In this document: positions 35,728-47,030 of the stretch, piece by piece | Numbering within the stretch: position 1 is the stretch's first letter | Layout of the letters: each line of letters starts with the position of its first letter | NCBI GenBank assembly: GCA_022225965.2 | Contig: JAKJXP020000010.1 | Location: forward strand, 124,001-188,000 | Direction: 5' to 3' | DNA length: 64,000 nucleotides | DNA from: Diatrype stigma | Taxonomy: Eukaryota; Ascomycota; Sordariomycetes; Xylariales; Diatrypaceae | The notes under the pieces: generated by a model | The model's input: only the letters and a program-made list of their open reading frames with translations | Databases searched by the model: none | What the model was told of the DNA's origin: nothing | Position numbers and translations under genes: made by a program

Positions 35728-36906
35728 CTACCGCGCCGACACCGTGGGGAAGCTCCTCGCGCTCAGGAACATGCCCTTGACGCTGCGGATGGCGTCCTTG
35801 GTGCGGCGGAACTCCTCGTCGGCGCCGTTGGGGCCCCTCGAGGAGTCCGCCGACGAGTAGTACGCGTAGGAGCCCGACGGCGGCAGCGCGAGGCCGTCGA
35901 CGTCGTCGCGGATCGAGCGCAGGGTCGCGTCGAGGTCCGCCGAGTCCTCGGCCCGGCGCGTGTACATGTCGTTCAGCTCGCCCAGGGACGCGCGCAGCGA
36001 CGCCAGGCGGCCCGCCTGCTTGTCGATCGGGTTCTGGCCCTTCTCCTTCTCCTTCTCCGCCAAAGTCGTCGGGCTGCGGGTTGCTAGGGATTCCGGCGGC
36101 GTCGACGTCTGCGTTCCGAAGTCGCGGTGGAACAGCTCGGTGGGGTCGCTGAACGTGCTCTCGTTGTCTTCGTGCCCGCGGTCGTCGCTGCCCTCTGTTG
36201 TTGTGGCAGCCCGCGAGTTCAGCACGACCTTCCCGTCCTTGTCCTTGTAGGGGACTTCGCTGACGACTTCCTCCAGCTTCTCGACCAGCTCGCCTAGCCT
36301 CTCACCCACGTGGTTGTGGTAATCCGCACGCGCGTCGTCCCGGTCGCTAACCATGGGGTTGACGAGGTATCGGGCCGACCCGTACAGGAACGTGAAAACG
36401 CCGCCGGACACGGTCAGAATGTTAAGAAGGCGCGATGGCGTGATCAGGGGCGGTGGTCTGGGGGAGGTGGTGAGGAACTCTGGATAGGTGATGATAGGTG
36501 GCACGTCTCTTCTAGACTCTGTTATACTTGAGGAAGAGGCTGCCGTCGGGGATGCCTCTTGTTGTGTTGATGGTGATGGTGGCGCTGGAGAGGATGCTTC
36601 TGGGGGTTCCGACTTGACTGCCGTCTTAGCCTCCGAAGCTGACTCTTTCTCTCCTAACAGCGCTTGGATCTGTTCATCACTAAAACCCTTGCTCTTTAGG
36701 AACTCGGCCTTTTTCTCGACGCTGTGGCCTTGTACATTCTCATCTTTAAGGAATTGTCGCGCCTGTTCGATGGACGCCTCTGTTGTTGTCTCTGTTGCTT
36801 CGGAGGCACTGACATCATTGGGCTTGCTAGTCTTAGTCTCCGCCGGCGGATTGGGCTCAGTTTGAGCCTGCTGCCATGCTGGAATCTGGTTCCTCTCGTC
36901 CGCCAT
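35728..36906 (-). CDS. Peroxisomal docking protein, Pex14/Pex33 family
   Basis: Peroxisomal membrane docking-complex protein for import of Pex5/Pex7 cargo. Single exon, 392 residues. The start at 36906 (caccATGGCG) is preferred over an in-frame ATG 33 bases upstream because MADERNQIPAWQQAQ matches the usual N terminus. A Pex14 N-terminal helical domain covers about 45-85 (IEQARQFLKDENV, EKKAEFLKSKGFSDEQIQAL). A Pro/Ser-rich linker follows, then one hydrophobic segment (about 159-183, LLNILTVSGGVFTFLYGSA), a coiled coil (about 190-220) and a C-terminal helical region with a disordered tail. The domain lies inside rather than at the extreme N terminus, which fits the filamentous-fungal Pex33 (Pex14/17-like) form better than canonical Pex14. 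I cannot settle that without alignment. Confidence 0.8.
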   Translation of the reverse strand: MADERNQIPAWQQAQTEPNPPAETKTSKPNDVSASEATETTTEASIEQARQFLKDENVQGHSVEKKAEFLKSKGFSDEQIQALLGEKESASEAKTAVKSEPPEASSPAPPSPSTQQEASPTAASSSSITESRRDVPPIITYPEFLTTSPRPPPLITPSRLLNILTVSGGVFTFLYGSARYLVNPMVSDRDDARADYHNHVGERLGELVEKLEEVVSEVPYKDKDGKVVLNSRAATTTEGSDDRGHEDNESTFSDPTELFHRDFGTQTSTPPESLATRSPTTLAEKEKEKGQNPIDKQAGRLASLRASLGELNDMYTRRAEDSADLDATLRSIRDDVDGLALPPSGSYAYYSSADSSRGPNGADEEFRRTKDAIRSVKGMFLSARSFPTVSAR

Positions 36907-39313
36907 GGTGGGTAATCGTAGGTAATTGGAGGGAAACACGTGAACGCAAAATGAATGTTAAATCAAGAAAAGAAAATACCAGTAAATAAGCTAGTCTACA
37001 TACATAGTCTTGGGTCAATCACGGGTTTCGTTACCTTAGGTAACAAGACAATGATATCGTGATTGATTTTGGTAGGAGGGCTGGGAGGTTGAGCCGAGGT
37101 TTGGAAGTTGAACGGACCCGAGCTTGGTTCATTTCATGTGGAGACCCGACTCGATGATTCAGTTAGTTATCGTTTAATCAGAGATATTGTACTAGCGAGT
37201 CTCTCTGGCTGCTTAGATCGGCGCTAGCAGTTAGTTACCGCCTTGCAAGTCTTATCGATAAACTCTGCTTACTAACACTTGGCAGGTACCTAGGTACCTA
37301 ACTTCGAGGTCATGGCCCATCTCGTAAATGGCTTCACGTGACTCAGCTTGATTAAGGTGACAGGCTGGATAATGGATGGCTCGGGACTTTGGATTTGTTG
37401 ATCAAAAGTCATAGTGTTCCAGATTCAAGACTAATCTTCTTACATAGTTCTTATACTTTTACTTATTACTTTCAATTCCAAGGTTGACTAGGTGTTTGAC
37501 TAACTCTTAAGGCTGACAAACTGGTCTTGTCGACTGAGCGGATCAAGCAAGCACCACCTGCAGTACAGTCAGTCAGTACCTGACATTACCAACCGCTCCT
37601 TCCGATTGTATCACCATCGACCATCGACGATTATCCGACGCCAGCAAATCGCGTCCCCAATTCAAGCCAAGGTGGGCACTTTGCCGATCCCTTGCATCCC
37701 GTCAAAAAGAAAAGGTCAGGCCTCAATGCAAAACTGCCCGCAATTAAAACATACATGATGCTAAGTCTGTAAGCTAGAATTGTAGCCAAGCGAGCGCTCG
37801 TTCAGTCATTGTAGACCAATCGTCAGGGAGCACGCAGTAGGACGAGAGACCATTCAGCTCTAGCCCAGCACTCCAATTGCCAATTGACAGCCCATAGCCC
37901 ATAGCGAATAGCTTGGCTCTGTCTGGCCAGCCACAACCTCGAGGACGGGATTCCAGCATCTCAACCAGCGACAAGTTCCGACTTGCACTGCAACTCTATT
38001 TTTGTAAGTAGGTATACTATATACCATATACCATATACTATATGCCATACACCATACACCGTATCAATTCAGCTGCCGTCAGCTACCGTTTTCCTTTTCA
38101 CCCCTTGCCCTGCTGTCGGCATTCAATCCACCAATCCCAGAGCATCTTGGCCCCATGGTCGCATCCGTGTGGAGGCGTTGTATTCAGCCTTGTCGAGATG
38201 GTACTTCTAGACTCCCGAAAGGGGGGATGATGAGAGCGGTTGCAGAAGCGGATTGGAAGGACGGAAGTAAGATGATGATGACGATGACAATAATGGTAAT
38301 GTTGTTGATGAGATGTGGGATTACGAGAGAAATCAGGAACCCCGTCCGTCCAACATCCATATTTGTCCGTCCGTCCGTTCATTCATCGGTTTCTACGCGG
38401 CTCGCTGGCACGGATTGGAGCGTCTTTGCCTCCTGTGCCACCTCAAATATACATCTCTGCCTGCTCTATCTCCATGCGTAGGGATAGGTAACGTACATGA
38501 TTATACCTACACCCTTGCACAAGGGGTGCGGCTATGTTGGTTGGGCGCAGGTGGGTTGATAGTGTCAATGTCTTGGATGCGCGTGGCTAGAATTTGCAAC
38601 TGCAACTACGACTGCGACTGCGACTGCAACTGCAACGGCGTCTTCGCCTCAGAGACACAAAGACCATCCCATCATACCTGCAAGGGTACATCCAACATCC
38701 TACAGGCTACACCCTACATCCGCTATCCGCCATGCGCGCACATCGCACACATCGAAACATGGAACCCAAGTGGCCAGACATGTAATACCAAATACCAGAT
38801 CCATGTAACCCCTCTCCAAAACCCGACGGACCATCTCCATCTCTAAATTAAGAAGAGCTGCATCTGTCCGTTCCTATCAGTTTCGTCGGCATCCCGCAGT
38901 CAGTCGCAATCACCAACGCAGCCGCGATCAGGCCCAGCCCAACTCGCAGCTAGCCGACAAGGCACGGCCTGTCTGACGTCGCAAGCTTATTTCAACCTCC
39001 TCCTTCCCCTTGCACCACCGACACTCTATCTTCCCCTCCGAAATCTTCTTCTATCTCCCATCTTGCGTCTTCCATCTTCCATCATCCATCTTCCATCATC
39101 CATCTTCCACATTCCACCTTCAACCTTCCACCCAAGGAGCTTCGAGCTTCCCTCATTTTTACCCCAACCACCTACCTACTGTATCCGGACAGCTCAATCA
39201 ATCAAATCGTCTATCTGCCCACAACTTGGCACTCTACGAGCACCGTCTAGCTTATCGATATCTCCCATTCTATACCCCGTACCCGCCTATTGGTTCATTC
39301 GCATTGTTTAGCC
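36907..39313. other. Divergent intergenic region
   Basis: Promoters of the Pex14/33-type gene (minus) and of ies2 (plus). Includes TATACCATATACCATATACTATATGCC-type near-repeats around 38015-38065, a (CNACTG)n stretch near 38595-38640, and a TTCCATC-rich leader (39060-39130). No supported gene. Confidence 0.5.
39058..39132 (+). repeat. (CATCTTC)-type pyrimidine repeat in ies2 leader
   Basis: Imperfect tandem copies of CATCTTCCATCATC, all pyrimidine-rich, ending about 180 bases before the ies2 start codon. CT-rich tracts of this kind are common just upstream of transcription starts in filamentous fungi. Confidence 0.65.
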
Positions 39314-40734
39314 ATGGCGTCTCGACCCCGCCGTGCCGCTGCCCAAAAGGCAAATACAGCGATCACTGACATGGTTGATAGCGACAACCACATTAGCAGT
39401 CGGACAGGCAAAATCATGTCATCCAGGACGTCGCGTCGATCTGAGGGTAAGAGCGTCGTAGCATCGGTCTCGCGCGGCCCTCCCTCCTCGCCAGATTCTA
39501 ACCAGCACATTCACGTCACAGTTAAGCTTCCGTCAAGCAAGCTCCGCCAGGCCACATCCAGCGGCCGGGCCGCTCAGTCGAGTCGCCAGTCCACCCGGGA
39601 CAGCTTCTCCGGCGGTGAGATTGTTGCCGGCAGGAGAAATCGGTCTCAGAAGAAGAGCTATGTCGTAGACTCGAGCGACGACGAGGACGAAGAGGATGCG
39701 GATCCCGAAGTCGAAGAAGACGAAGACGAAGACGAAGACGCCGAGGGTGAGGATGACGACGACATGGCCGACGCTCCAGGCGAGGACGAGATTGTCGTTA
39801 ACGACGACATGGATATCGATGCGGAGGGAGAGGAAGATGAAGATGCCGAAGGCGAAGATGACGACATGGATGCCGAGCCAGTGCCACCGCCTGCACCAAC
39901 TATCAAGGTATCCAAACCTCCAGCCAAGGGAAGCATCACTAGCAAGTCAAAGCCACCTGCCAAATCTGTCAAGATTTCTGCTCCTCAGCCAAGAGACAGC
40001 GACGACGATGAAGAGCTCAGCGAGCTAGAAAGTGAAGCAGATGAGATACAGGATACCATCAAAATCGGTGGTGGTGGCGACGAAGAGGATGCAGAGGGAG
40101 AAGACGAAGAAATCGAAGAGGCTGGACCCGCCGAAGAAGAGGATCTGGGCAGCGACGAAGACGGCAGCCGCGCTGAGACCCCAGACCTCACGAAGATGAC
40201 GAAGCGGCAACGGGCTCGATTCGAGGAGAATGGCGAGGGTCTCATGAAACTTTCTGATGGCAAGTTGACTGTTCAAAGAATTCAGGAGATTTTTCGCCTT
40301 TGGGCTAACACCATAAACAGAGGTTCAAGCCAAGAAGCATTTCACCGCAGAAGAGCTGTCTATGCGCCGCGCTGAGATGGCAAGACGGAGGCGAAACTTG
40401 AGCGATAAGCGGAACGAGGAAGTCAAAGTATGGATCTCCCAGTAGCTTTTGCCGGAATATGCTGCAACATTGACTGACTGAAATCCTGTAGATGGAGACG
40501 ATCAACAAGCTTCTCAAAAAGCAAGCACCCAAGATCAACCGCAAGTCTCAACTCGCTCTGGAAGGCTCACCAGATGTTGAGTCCCAGAGGGCTAATCCTA
40601 TCTTCATCCGCTGGGTGAACAACAAAGATGGTAGCCGCGTTGCCATACCTGATGAGATGGTGAATGGCCCAGCTGGTAGGGTTTTTGTCCCAGGGGGCCT
40701 CAAGAGCGGCAAGATGGTTGAGGAAGTCTCGTAA
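39314..40734 (+). CDS. ies2: INO80 chromatin-remodelling complex subunit Ies2 (PAPA-1 domain)
   Basis: Nuclear subunit of the INO80 remodeller. Exons 39314-40259, 40321-40427 and 40492-40734 give 431 residues. The first intron has a GC donor (GCAAGT), a GGGCTAAC branch and an ACAG acceptor. Only this choice restores the conserved SDEVQAKKHFTAEELSMRRA sequence (about 313-332). The second intron is GTATGG...GTAG. The N-terminal two thirds are disordered, with very acidic blocks (about 118-195 and 226-292) typical of chromatin proteins. The PAPA-1-like region (about 316-370: HFTAEELSMRRAEMARRRR, MKETINKLLKKQ-type helix) is the diagnostic part. The short C terminus ends in a hydrophobic/basic segment. 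Confidence 0.87.
40260..40320 (+). other. GC-AG intron in ies2
   Basis: 61-nt intron with donor GCAAGT, branch site CTAAC about 14 nt before the acceptor and acceptor ACAG. Using the nearby GT instead would break the reading frame. GC-AG introns are a minor but normal class. Confidence 0.8.
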
Positions 40735-42737
40735 GATATGGTTATTCCATAAGCTGGACGCGGGTTGTATTTTAATATGTTTGATCAGCTGTGGGTTGTG
40801 AGTCACTTTGCCCCTAGGGATTTAGATTATGAAGAAAGCAACGATAGTACTACCAGGTACCTTTAATCTACTTAATTTGGAGGTTTCCCTTAAGAGCCAC
40901 TCATTTTGCGTACCCCTGGCGGCTTTCATGATGAAGATTTACAGACTACGCTTGAACCTGATTGCACAATAGGTATGATATCATCCTGATAATATGGGTA
41001 ATTGTGTTGTCTAGTCGAATGTCTTCCCATACAAATGCAGATTTCACTGCTGTAGAGATATTAGGGAAACCTAATCACGTCAGAAGAGGTAGCAAAACCA
41101 AGCTAGCGGGATAATAATCAATACGTAGCTCAGAAAAGCTCACAAATACTCAACAACTAGTCAGAGGTTGGAGTCGGACGGCAGGCCACTTTATCTGAAC
41201 TCACAGGTCACCACCCCTCACCGGCCATGTACATCAGCAGTTCTCATCAGCTGTAATCGGTAGCTGAGAATATTGCCTCTCGTTATCATGGAGATGCTCA
41301 CAATCACAATCAAATGTCTATCAGGTCTTCTGTTTGACTGTATCGTATGGTGTTTTGAAACAAATGACTAGTTGGTTGAATTGATACACAAGCGATTTCA
41401 TCCTATAATATTGTCATGCACCACTCCTTTGCTGGAATCGGTAGGAGAGCTAGGTTGACCTCTAGGCAACATTTCTCATATCTCGATAATGTATATAATA
41501 TAAACTTCCATCGTAGTTGAACGAGATATTGTTAATCAGTTAGAAGTTCCTGTCATACGTGGGGTCACAGGTTAGAAGCTTCTCTCGGTTTTTGACACCC
41601 TATGCTATCACGCGTTGATTCGATTTGGACTCCTTCTTCCCTGGGGGTTGGGTACTGTTCAATCACTGGCAGTAGACTCACGATAGTCACTATATAGATA
41701 AGAACAGTCACATTCGGCAAGCTGTACAGTGTGCTGTCAACCCAATCTCAATACGTAGGAGGACTCGTCTGTCATTCACACAGTCCAACGTACGTACGGC
41801 GGGGTGAAGCGCAAGACCACCAGCAATGATCACTATAACCTTACTTTCTTTGCAGGCAGTCCTAGAGTTATTGACGCTGGAGTAGCTAGGCGGTTGAAAG
41901 ATACCGGGAACAGGCCTACATGGCGAAGTTCAGTGGTGGCCTCGGGACCAATCCTGATAGTTAATGATGGTTTACTCATTGTCATGACACCTGCTTCTGG
42001 GTTGCCTATGCCACGATGGTATGACTGTGACAACGACAACCTACACTGTGCCCAGCTGAAGTCAGTTGGTTTCCTCGGTTTGAGTCCTAAGGAACAATTA
42101 CATTCGGTTGCCAGTCAACGGCAATCTAATCTCTGCGGTGGTGTAGGTAGGTAACCTTTGGCAGCTTTCCTCTACCTCAAACTTTTCTGCCACCCTGCTT
42201 CTTCCATCCTTCTTCACCACCCACAATCTTTTAATCCATAACCAATCCTTCTGATTTCCTCGTGGATTTGACCTTCTTTTTCTCCCACAACACTCTCTAT
42301 CTCTCTCGCTCTCGAGAAGCTGACAACTCATTCATTCTTCCATCAAGCTTCATCCACGCACTCTGCGTTCTATCACGAATCTTTCATCCTTCATCGGCAT
42401 CTCGTTATTGCGATTCTGATCTTCCAGGATAGCCAATTCGGTATCTCCAGTTTAGTATTGTAATCCTCCTCTTGACCACGCGTCAATTGCTTTCAGTCAC
42501 CCAATCACCAGGTACGCGTCGCCAACGCGTTGATTGCAATCATCATACTTTCAACCTCCCCTCCCCAAGCGGGCTGTACACCTGTGCACCTTCTATTATT
42601 TCCACTTCGGTGGCTTCTACCACTTTTACTTCCACAACCAAACAGCCTGATCCCACGCTGCCTTCTTGTCCGCAAACCCATTCCTTGAAAAGTCGACAAC
42701 GTTACTCAGATAACCTACTTTCACTTCTCTCATCACT
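40735..42737. other. Intergenic, 2 kb, no gene seen
   Basis: Between two plus-strand genes. AT-rich with long non-coding character. The last 500 bases are pyrimidine-rich (TTCTTCC, CTCTCTCTCG), fitting the leader of the acidic-repeat gene. A 116-codon ORF at 41804-42154 has no supporting features. Confidence 0.5.
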
Positions 42738-45365
42738 ATGACTTCTCGACCAACTCTACCGATGCCGCCGCGAGTACCTGCTTCCACGCCTCAGCAGCCG
42801 ACTCTCACGATGCCTCCGCCGCCAATTACTTCTACGCAGCCTCCCAAGGCGCCCTCTCTGACGTTCCCTCCCGGGCGGTCTCCTGGGCTCATGCTACCTC
42901 CCCAGCCATCCCCAGCTCTCACATTTCCGCCACCTCAGCCCCCCGGTCTTACCTTTCCTCCTCTGGCCTCGACCCCGGAATCCTCTTTAGCTACGAGTAG
43001 CCCTTCCTTCGCTATAGCAAGTAACCCCAGTAGCAGCGTGTCCTCGCAGACAACTGCTACTACGGGCACAAAGCGCAAGGGAAAAAAGCGCCAAGCGAAC
43101 GAGATCTCAGAGGCCAATGGAGGGGAGGAGCAGAATGGAGTCGGCACCAATGGCAACGAGCGGGAGCCGAAGAGGCGGATGACCGCCAAGGAGAGAAAAG
43201 AAGCTGCCAAGACTCCGCAGCAACGGGAGGAGAGCGAGGAGCGTCGCCGCAGAAAGTGGAGTAAAACCAGTGGTATAACTGGTTGCTCCGACCAGGCGCG
43301 GACGGAGGCCACGCGAACCTACCTACAGCAGCTCGGCGGGCGGCCACAATACTCGTGGATGAACGAGGTGAGTATCTACATACTATCTTATCTATATATA
43401 CCTACGTATCTATCTACCCCGCCAATATTCACTTTCGTATTGTCCCTTTCTATACATACCCCTATCGTACCATGCCTCCCTCGATAGTGGGGCCGACTCC
43501 TTCTCGGAGGTACCGAGGTACCTTATCTACACCCTTGAATCCTTTCACGATGCGAATTCATTTTGCAATCTCATAGCGATTCTCAATCACTTGATAGAGG
43601 ACGGATTACATGCAATTTCAAAGTCCCTTTTCTTGTGACTTGGTTCTGATTTTCTATCACGTTTCGGTTCCCCTATCTTATCTTTACCCCTTTCTCCCCT
43701 TTCTCCACTCTTTTTGCCAGCAGATGCTAACCAATGATATCAAATCAGCCAACTCCGCAACCTACGCCCAGACGGCCAGAAGCGCCTGGGGTTGTGGCAT
43801 CTAGCGCTGCTGAGAAGGCTGCCCGGAAGACTACGCAAAGGAAGTCCCCCAAAAAGACCGCTGTACGAAAGAGGGCTGTCCAAAAAGCGGCTGATATCAA
43901 CGGCGCCCATAACGTGCAGCAGGTGCCAGGGGCATCGGGGTCACCCACTCTCACGAAGCATATTGTGGGAAGAGGCAGCAAGGACACCAAAACGGGTACT
44001 AGCGTTGCTATAGCCGCATCTCCCAGCTCTGTCCTAGACGCGCCTGTGCTAGAGCGCAACCGGGCCGAGGAAAGCACCAGGGCTGCCGTTGCACGAGCTA
44101 TGCCACAGGCTAGCATCCCCACACCTTCGGAGAACGTCCAGGCCGTCACCGCAGAAGAAATTGCCCTGGGTGCCGCGTTTGAAGAGGCGCATTTTGGCTC
44201 TGACGACGAGGGCGTTCAAGGTGAAACGGGTTCCGGCGCAGGTGCAGGTTCCCGGTTGCCAACACCAACCCCTCAGAGCAATCAAGATACCTCGGAGGAT
44301 GCAGTGGATGATTCATGGATGAAAGAGCTCTTTGGTGACGAAGATGACGACAATGCGGGCGTCCAGGAGGGGACGGGATCCGGCGCGGGCGCGGGATCCC
44401 AGTCGCCAACTCCGCCACCTCAGAGCAACAACCAAGCTACCGAGGAGGATGCGGAGGAGTCCTTGTTTGGTGATGGGGATGACGGTTCCCTAGACAACAT
44501 CCTGGATGACTTCTTTGGGGCGGGACCAGACGCAGACGGGGCATCCCAGTCGCCGGCCCGCCCACCCCAAGATGCCACCGAAGAGGATGCCATGGAGGAT
44601 CTATTTGGCCCCGAGGATGACCATGCGGGCGCTCAGGAGGAATCGGAATTCGGCGCAGGCGCTGAATCCGATATGCCAACACCTCCTGAGAACCACCAAA
44701 TGGACGAAGGGGATGCCCAAGATGTCGCCTTTATCGAGGAGTCCTTCTCTAACGACATGGACGACGGCGCTCTTGATGACCTCTTGGAGAGCTTCTACGG
44801 GGCAGGATCCAGCACAGGCGCGGGATCCCGACCATCAAGTCCTCCACCGCACAGCGACCAACATGCCGTCGAGCACGATGCCCAGGATGACGAGTGGATC
44901 AACGAGTCCTTCGACCTTGGCAACGACGATGCCGTAGCAGATCTTCTTGCGGGCTTCGGGGAGACGGAGGAGGCGGGATCCGCCGTTGGCGCTGGCTCCA
45001 GCTCACCGACACCTCCCGAGCATAACGAAGCTGTCGACAAGGCCACACGGCATGTGGGCTTTGTTGAAGCAATGACCTCCTGCGAGATAGACGAGGAGAT
45101 CATAGAAGCCCTGGAAGGCTTCTTGGACGAGGCACTCCAGGCGAAGTATAAATTGCCGCCACTTCCTAAGAATAGACCTAGTGATCTAAGCCCAGAGGAT
45201 GCGAGGTTCATCATGTCTCTCTGGGACCCCAAGGCAGATCAAAGTGTTATCCTACCCCGGTTCTTGGAAATTAACGGGGTGAAAAGCACGGGCGCCTTCC
45301 CTGGACTAAAGGGAATGCCATCGTACCGGATTATACGTGGTAGTTCGGTAGAAGATCGTCGGTGA
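42738..45365 (+). CDS. Hypothetical protein with Pro-rich head and acidic repeats
   Basis: Exons 42738-43367 and 43749-45365 give 748 residues. The 381-nt intron has donor GTGAGT, branch TGCTAAC and acceptor ATCAG in phase 0. Residues 1-95 are Pro/Thr/Ser-rich (PSLTFPPGRSPGL-like units). About 120-190 is strongly basic, with KRKGKKR and RRRRKWSK, likely nuclear. From about 355 to 610 there are five or six degenerate modules of 45-60 residues. Each pairs a GSGAGAGS..PTPPPQS linker with an acidic-hydrophobic core such as WMKELFGDEDDD, NILDDFFG, LDDLLESFYG or VADLLAGFGE. The last part (about 660-745) is more globular (SPEDARFIMSLWDPKADQS). The terminal TGA lies inside a GTGAGC donor-like site that begins the repeat array downstream, so the true C terminus may be further on. 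No family recognised. Confidence 0.6.
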
Positions 45366-46935
45366 GCTGCTATCGCCCCCGTGGGTGCCAGGCTCACCAA
45401 TGGCCCATACCTATACTCGGCGTGCTCCTGGTGTTGGAGTCGGCAGGTGGGCTGACATCGCCTCCGTTAGGTGCCAGGCTCACCATAAGTCCACACCTAC
45501 ACCCGCTAACTGCCGCGCATTCTGTCTTCGGTCTGTAGCCGGTGAGCTGCTATCGCCCCCGTGGGTGCCAGGCTCGTCAATGGCTCTGACCTAACTCATG
45601 TGTGCTCCTGGTGGTGAGGAGATACACACGCGACTTGTTGATACGACAAGCTTCTGCGGCCGGTAAGCTGATATCGCCCCCGTGGGTGCCAGGCTTGCCA
45701 ATGGCTGTGAGATCCAGGATATCCGCATCAATTGCGAGTACGATCCTTCGAGCCTGCCAGAAATCCAGCTCCCTCAATTCGAACTTTTCGAAGCCGTAAG
45801 AATATACGGCAGCAGCCAGCAGGGCTTCGGTTCTTTCCCCAGACAGGTCGAATACCAGATTCAGCTTTGCGGTCTGGTATGAACTCATCTGTGCTCCTGG
45901 TGGTGAGGGGATACACACGCGACTTGTTGATACGGCAAAGCTTCTGTAGCCGGTGAGCTGATATCGCCCCCGTGGGTGCCAGGCTCGCCAATGGCTCTGA
46001 CATAACTCCTGTGTGCGGTGGTAAGGAGATATCCGAGAGAACAGTCTTTGATCGTCAAGGACAAGGTTTGGCCAAAGCAGTTCGACGACCTCGTCAAGGC
46101 AAGCGAGTCCACACCATGGTACAGAACATCGATTACAGGCCCCAACAAAAAAGACATCAAGGACAATACCATAGGCCCTTTCATCACAAATCAGCTCAAG
46201 GTCAACACTCCACGTCAGGTCGGCACACCTGAAGACATATTCAAAGCACTACAACTCATTCAACCAGGAAATGCTACCATTTGTGAGGCAGCGGAAAACA
46301 ATTGAGTGGAGGCAAAAACTTAGTTGTATTGTCTAGGCTTGAGTATGCCGGTTGTGTCTAGTGGAGAGGTTTATCTAGTCTAGTGGAGCTATGTGGCATT
46401 GTGACTGCCCTCCTTCCTGCTCTCCTAACAACGTACACACGCGACTTATTGATACGGCAAGCTTCTGTAGCCGGTAAGCTGATATCGCCCCCGTGGGTGC
46501 CAGGCTTACCAATGGCTCGTCTATATTCAGCATGTTCCTAGTGTTGAGGAGACGAAGAGAATATTTCGCCAGTCCAGGAACTAGGAAGACACCCTGGCTT
46601 GACCGGCATATCAGGTTTCCAGGTGACCCAGAGGATAACCGGATTCCACACAGATTCCACAACAAGATTACGTTGGCGAAGAATGACGTCGCCCCAGATA
46701 GGGAATTGGACGACTATTTTACTCGGTAACGGAACCGGCGATGATCCAAACCCTAATCCTATCGAACTGATATCACCTCCGTTAGGTGCCAGGCTCATCG
46801 ATGACTCACGCCTGTACTTATTAAGCGTACTCCTGGTATTGAGGAGATAGTACCACCGCAACACATTATCAAACGGGCACGCTTCCATGGCCAGTGAGCT
46901 GATATCGCCCCCGTGAGTTCCAGGCTTACCATAGC
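45361..46935 (+). repeat. Array of hairpin repeats with splice-site-like ends
   Basis: A sequence of about 105-120 bp recurs in whole or part. Its core is a hairpin of GGTGAGC or GGTAAGC, a 24-nt loop rich in CCCCCGTGGG, and a complementary GCTCACC or GCTTACC. Arm starts are at 45361/45392, 45446/45478, 45541/45572, 45662/45693, 45952/45983, 46473/46504 and 46893/46924. A degenerate copy at about 46765-46799 keeps only the 3' side. Spacing between arm starts is 31 nt in six copies and 32 in one. A second conserved half upstream of the hairpin contains ACACACGCGACTTGTTGATA. The 5' arm is a consensus splice donor and the base before the 3' arm follows CCAG, an acceptor. Copies are separated by short spacers or by coding-like islands of 60-390 bases. 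Further decayed copies of the upstream half occur near 47270 and 47427. Confidence 0.85.
45693..46305 (+). pseudogene. Possible further exons of the acidic-repeat gene (coding-like islands)
   Basis: If the donor GTGAGC at 45362 is spliced to the acceptor CCAG ending at 45692, the frame of the upstream gene continues in phase (CG + G). It encodes LANGCEIQDIRINCEYD and about 45 more plausible residues up to 45876. There GTATGA is a donor, and an acceptor ACAG ending at 46044 restores frame 0 for a second island ending at TGA 46303-46305 (VWPKQFDDLVKASESTPWYR and following). Composition and codon use look protein-coding, but no domain is recognised. It may be the true 3' part of the gene or debris of it; splicing is inferred. 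Confidence 0.35.
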
Positions 46936-47030
46936 TTTTGACGACGACTTTTACACCATCAAAACCACTGACTCGGCACCTACGGATGTCTTGTTGCCAA
47001 GCGTTCCCCAGCTCTTCCGAAATATTTGAG
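46505..47030 (+). pseudogene. Second set of coding-like islands joined by an intron-like repeat
   Basis: An open segment to 46725 (FASPGTRKTPWLDRHIRFPG, then DNRIPHRFHNKITLAKNDV) ends at CG followed by GTAACG. Splicing from 46726 to the CCAG ending at 46922 gives an in-phase continuation (AFDDDFYTIKTTDSAPTDVL) to a TGA at 47028-47030. The alternative acceptor ending at 46792 makes a 67-nt intron with a CTAAT branch site. No start codon or known domain, so this is a gene fragment or unannotated 3' exons. Confidence 0.3.

Noticed and set aside
45361..46935. CRISPR-like interpretation of the repeat array
   Set aside because: Eukaryotic context, spacers of very unequal length, imperfect repeats and no cas genes.
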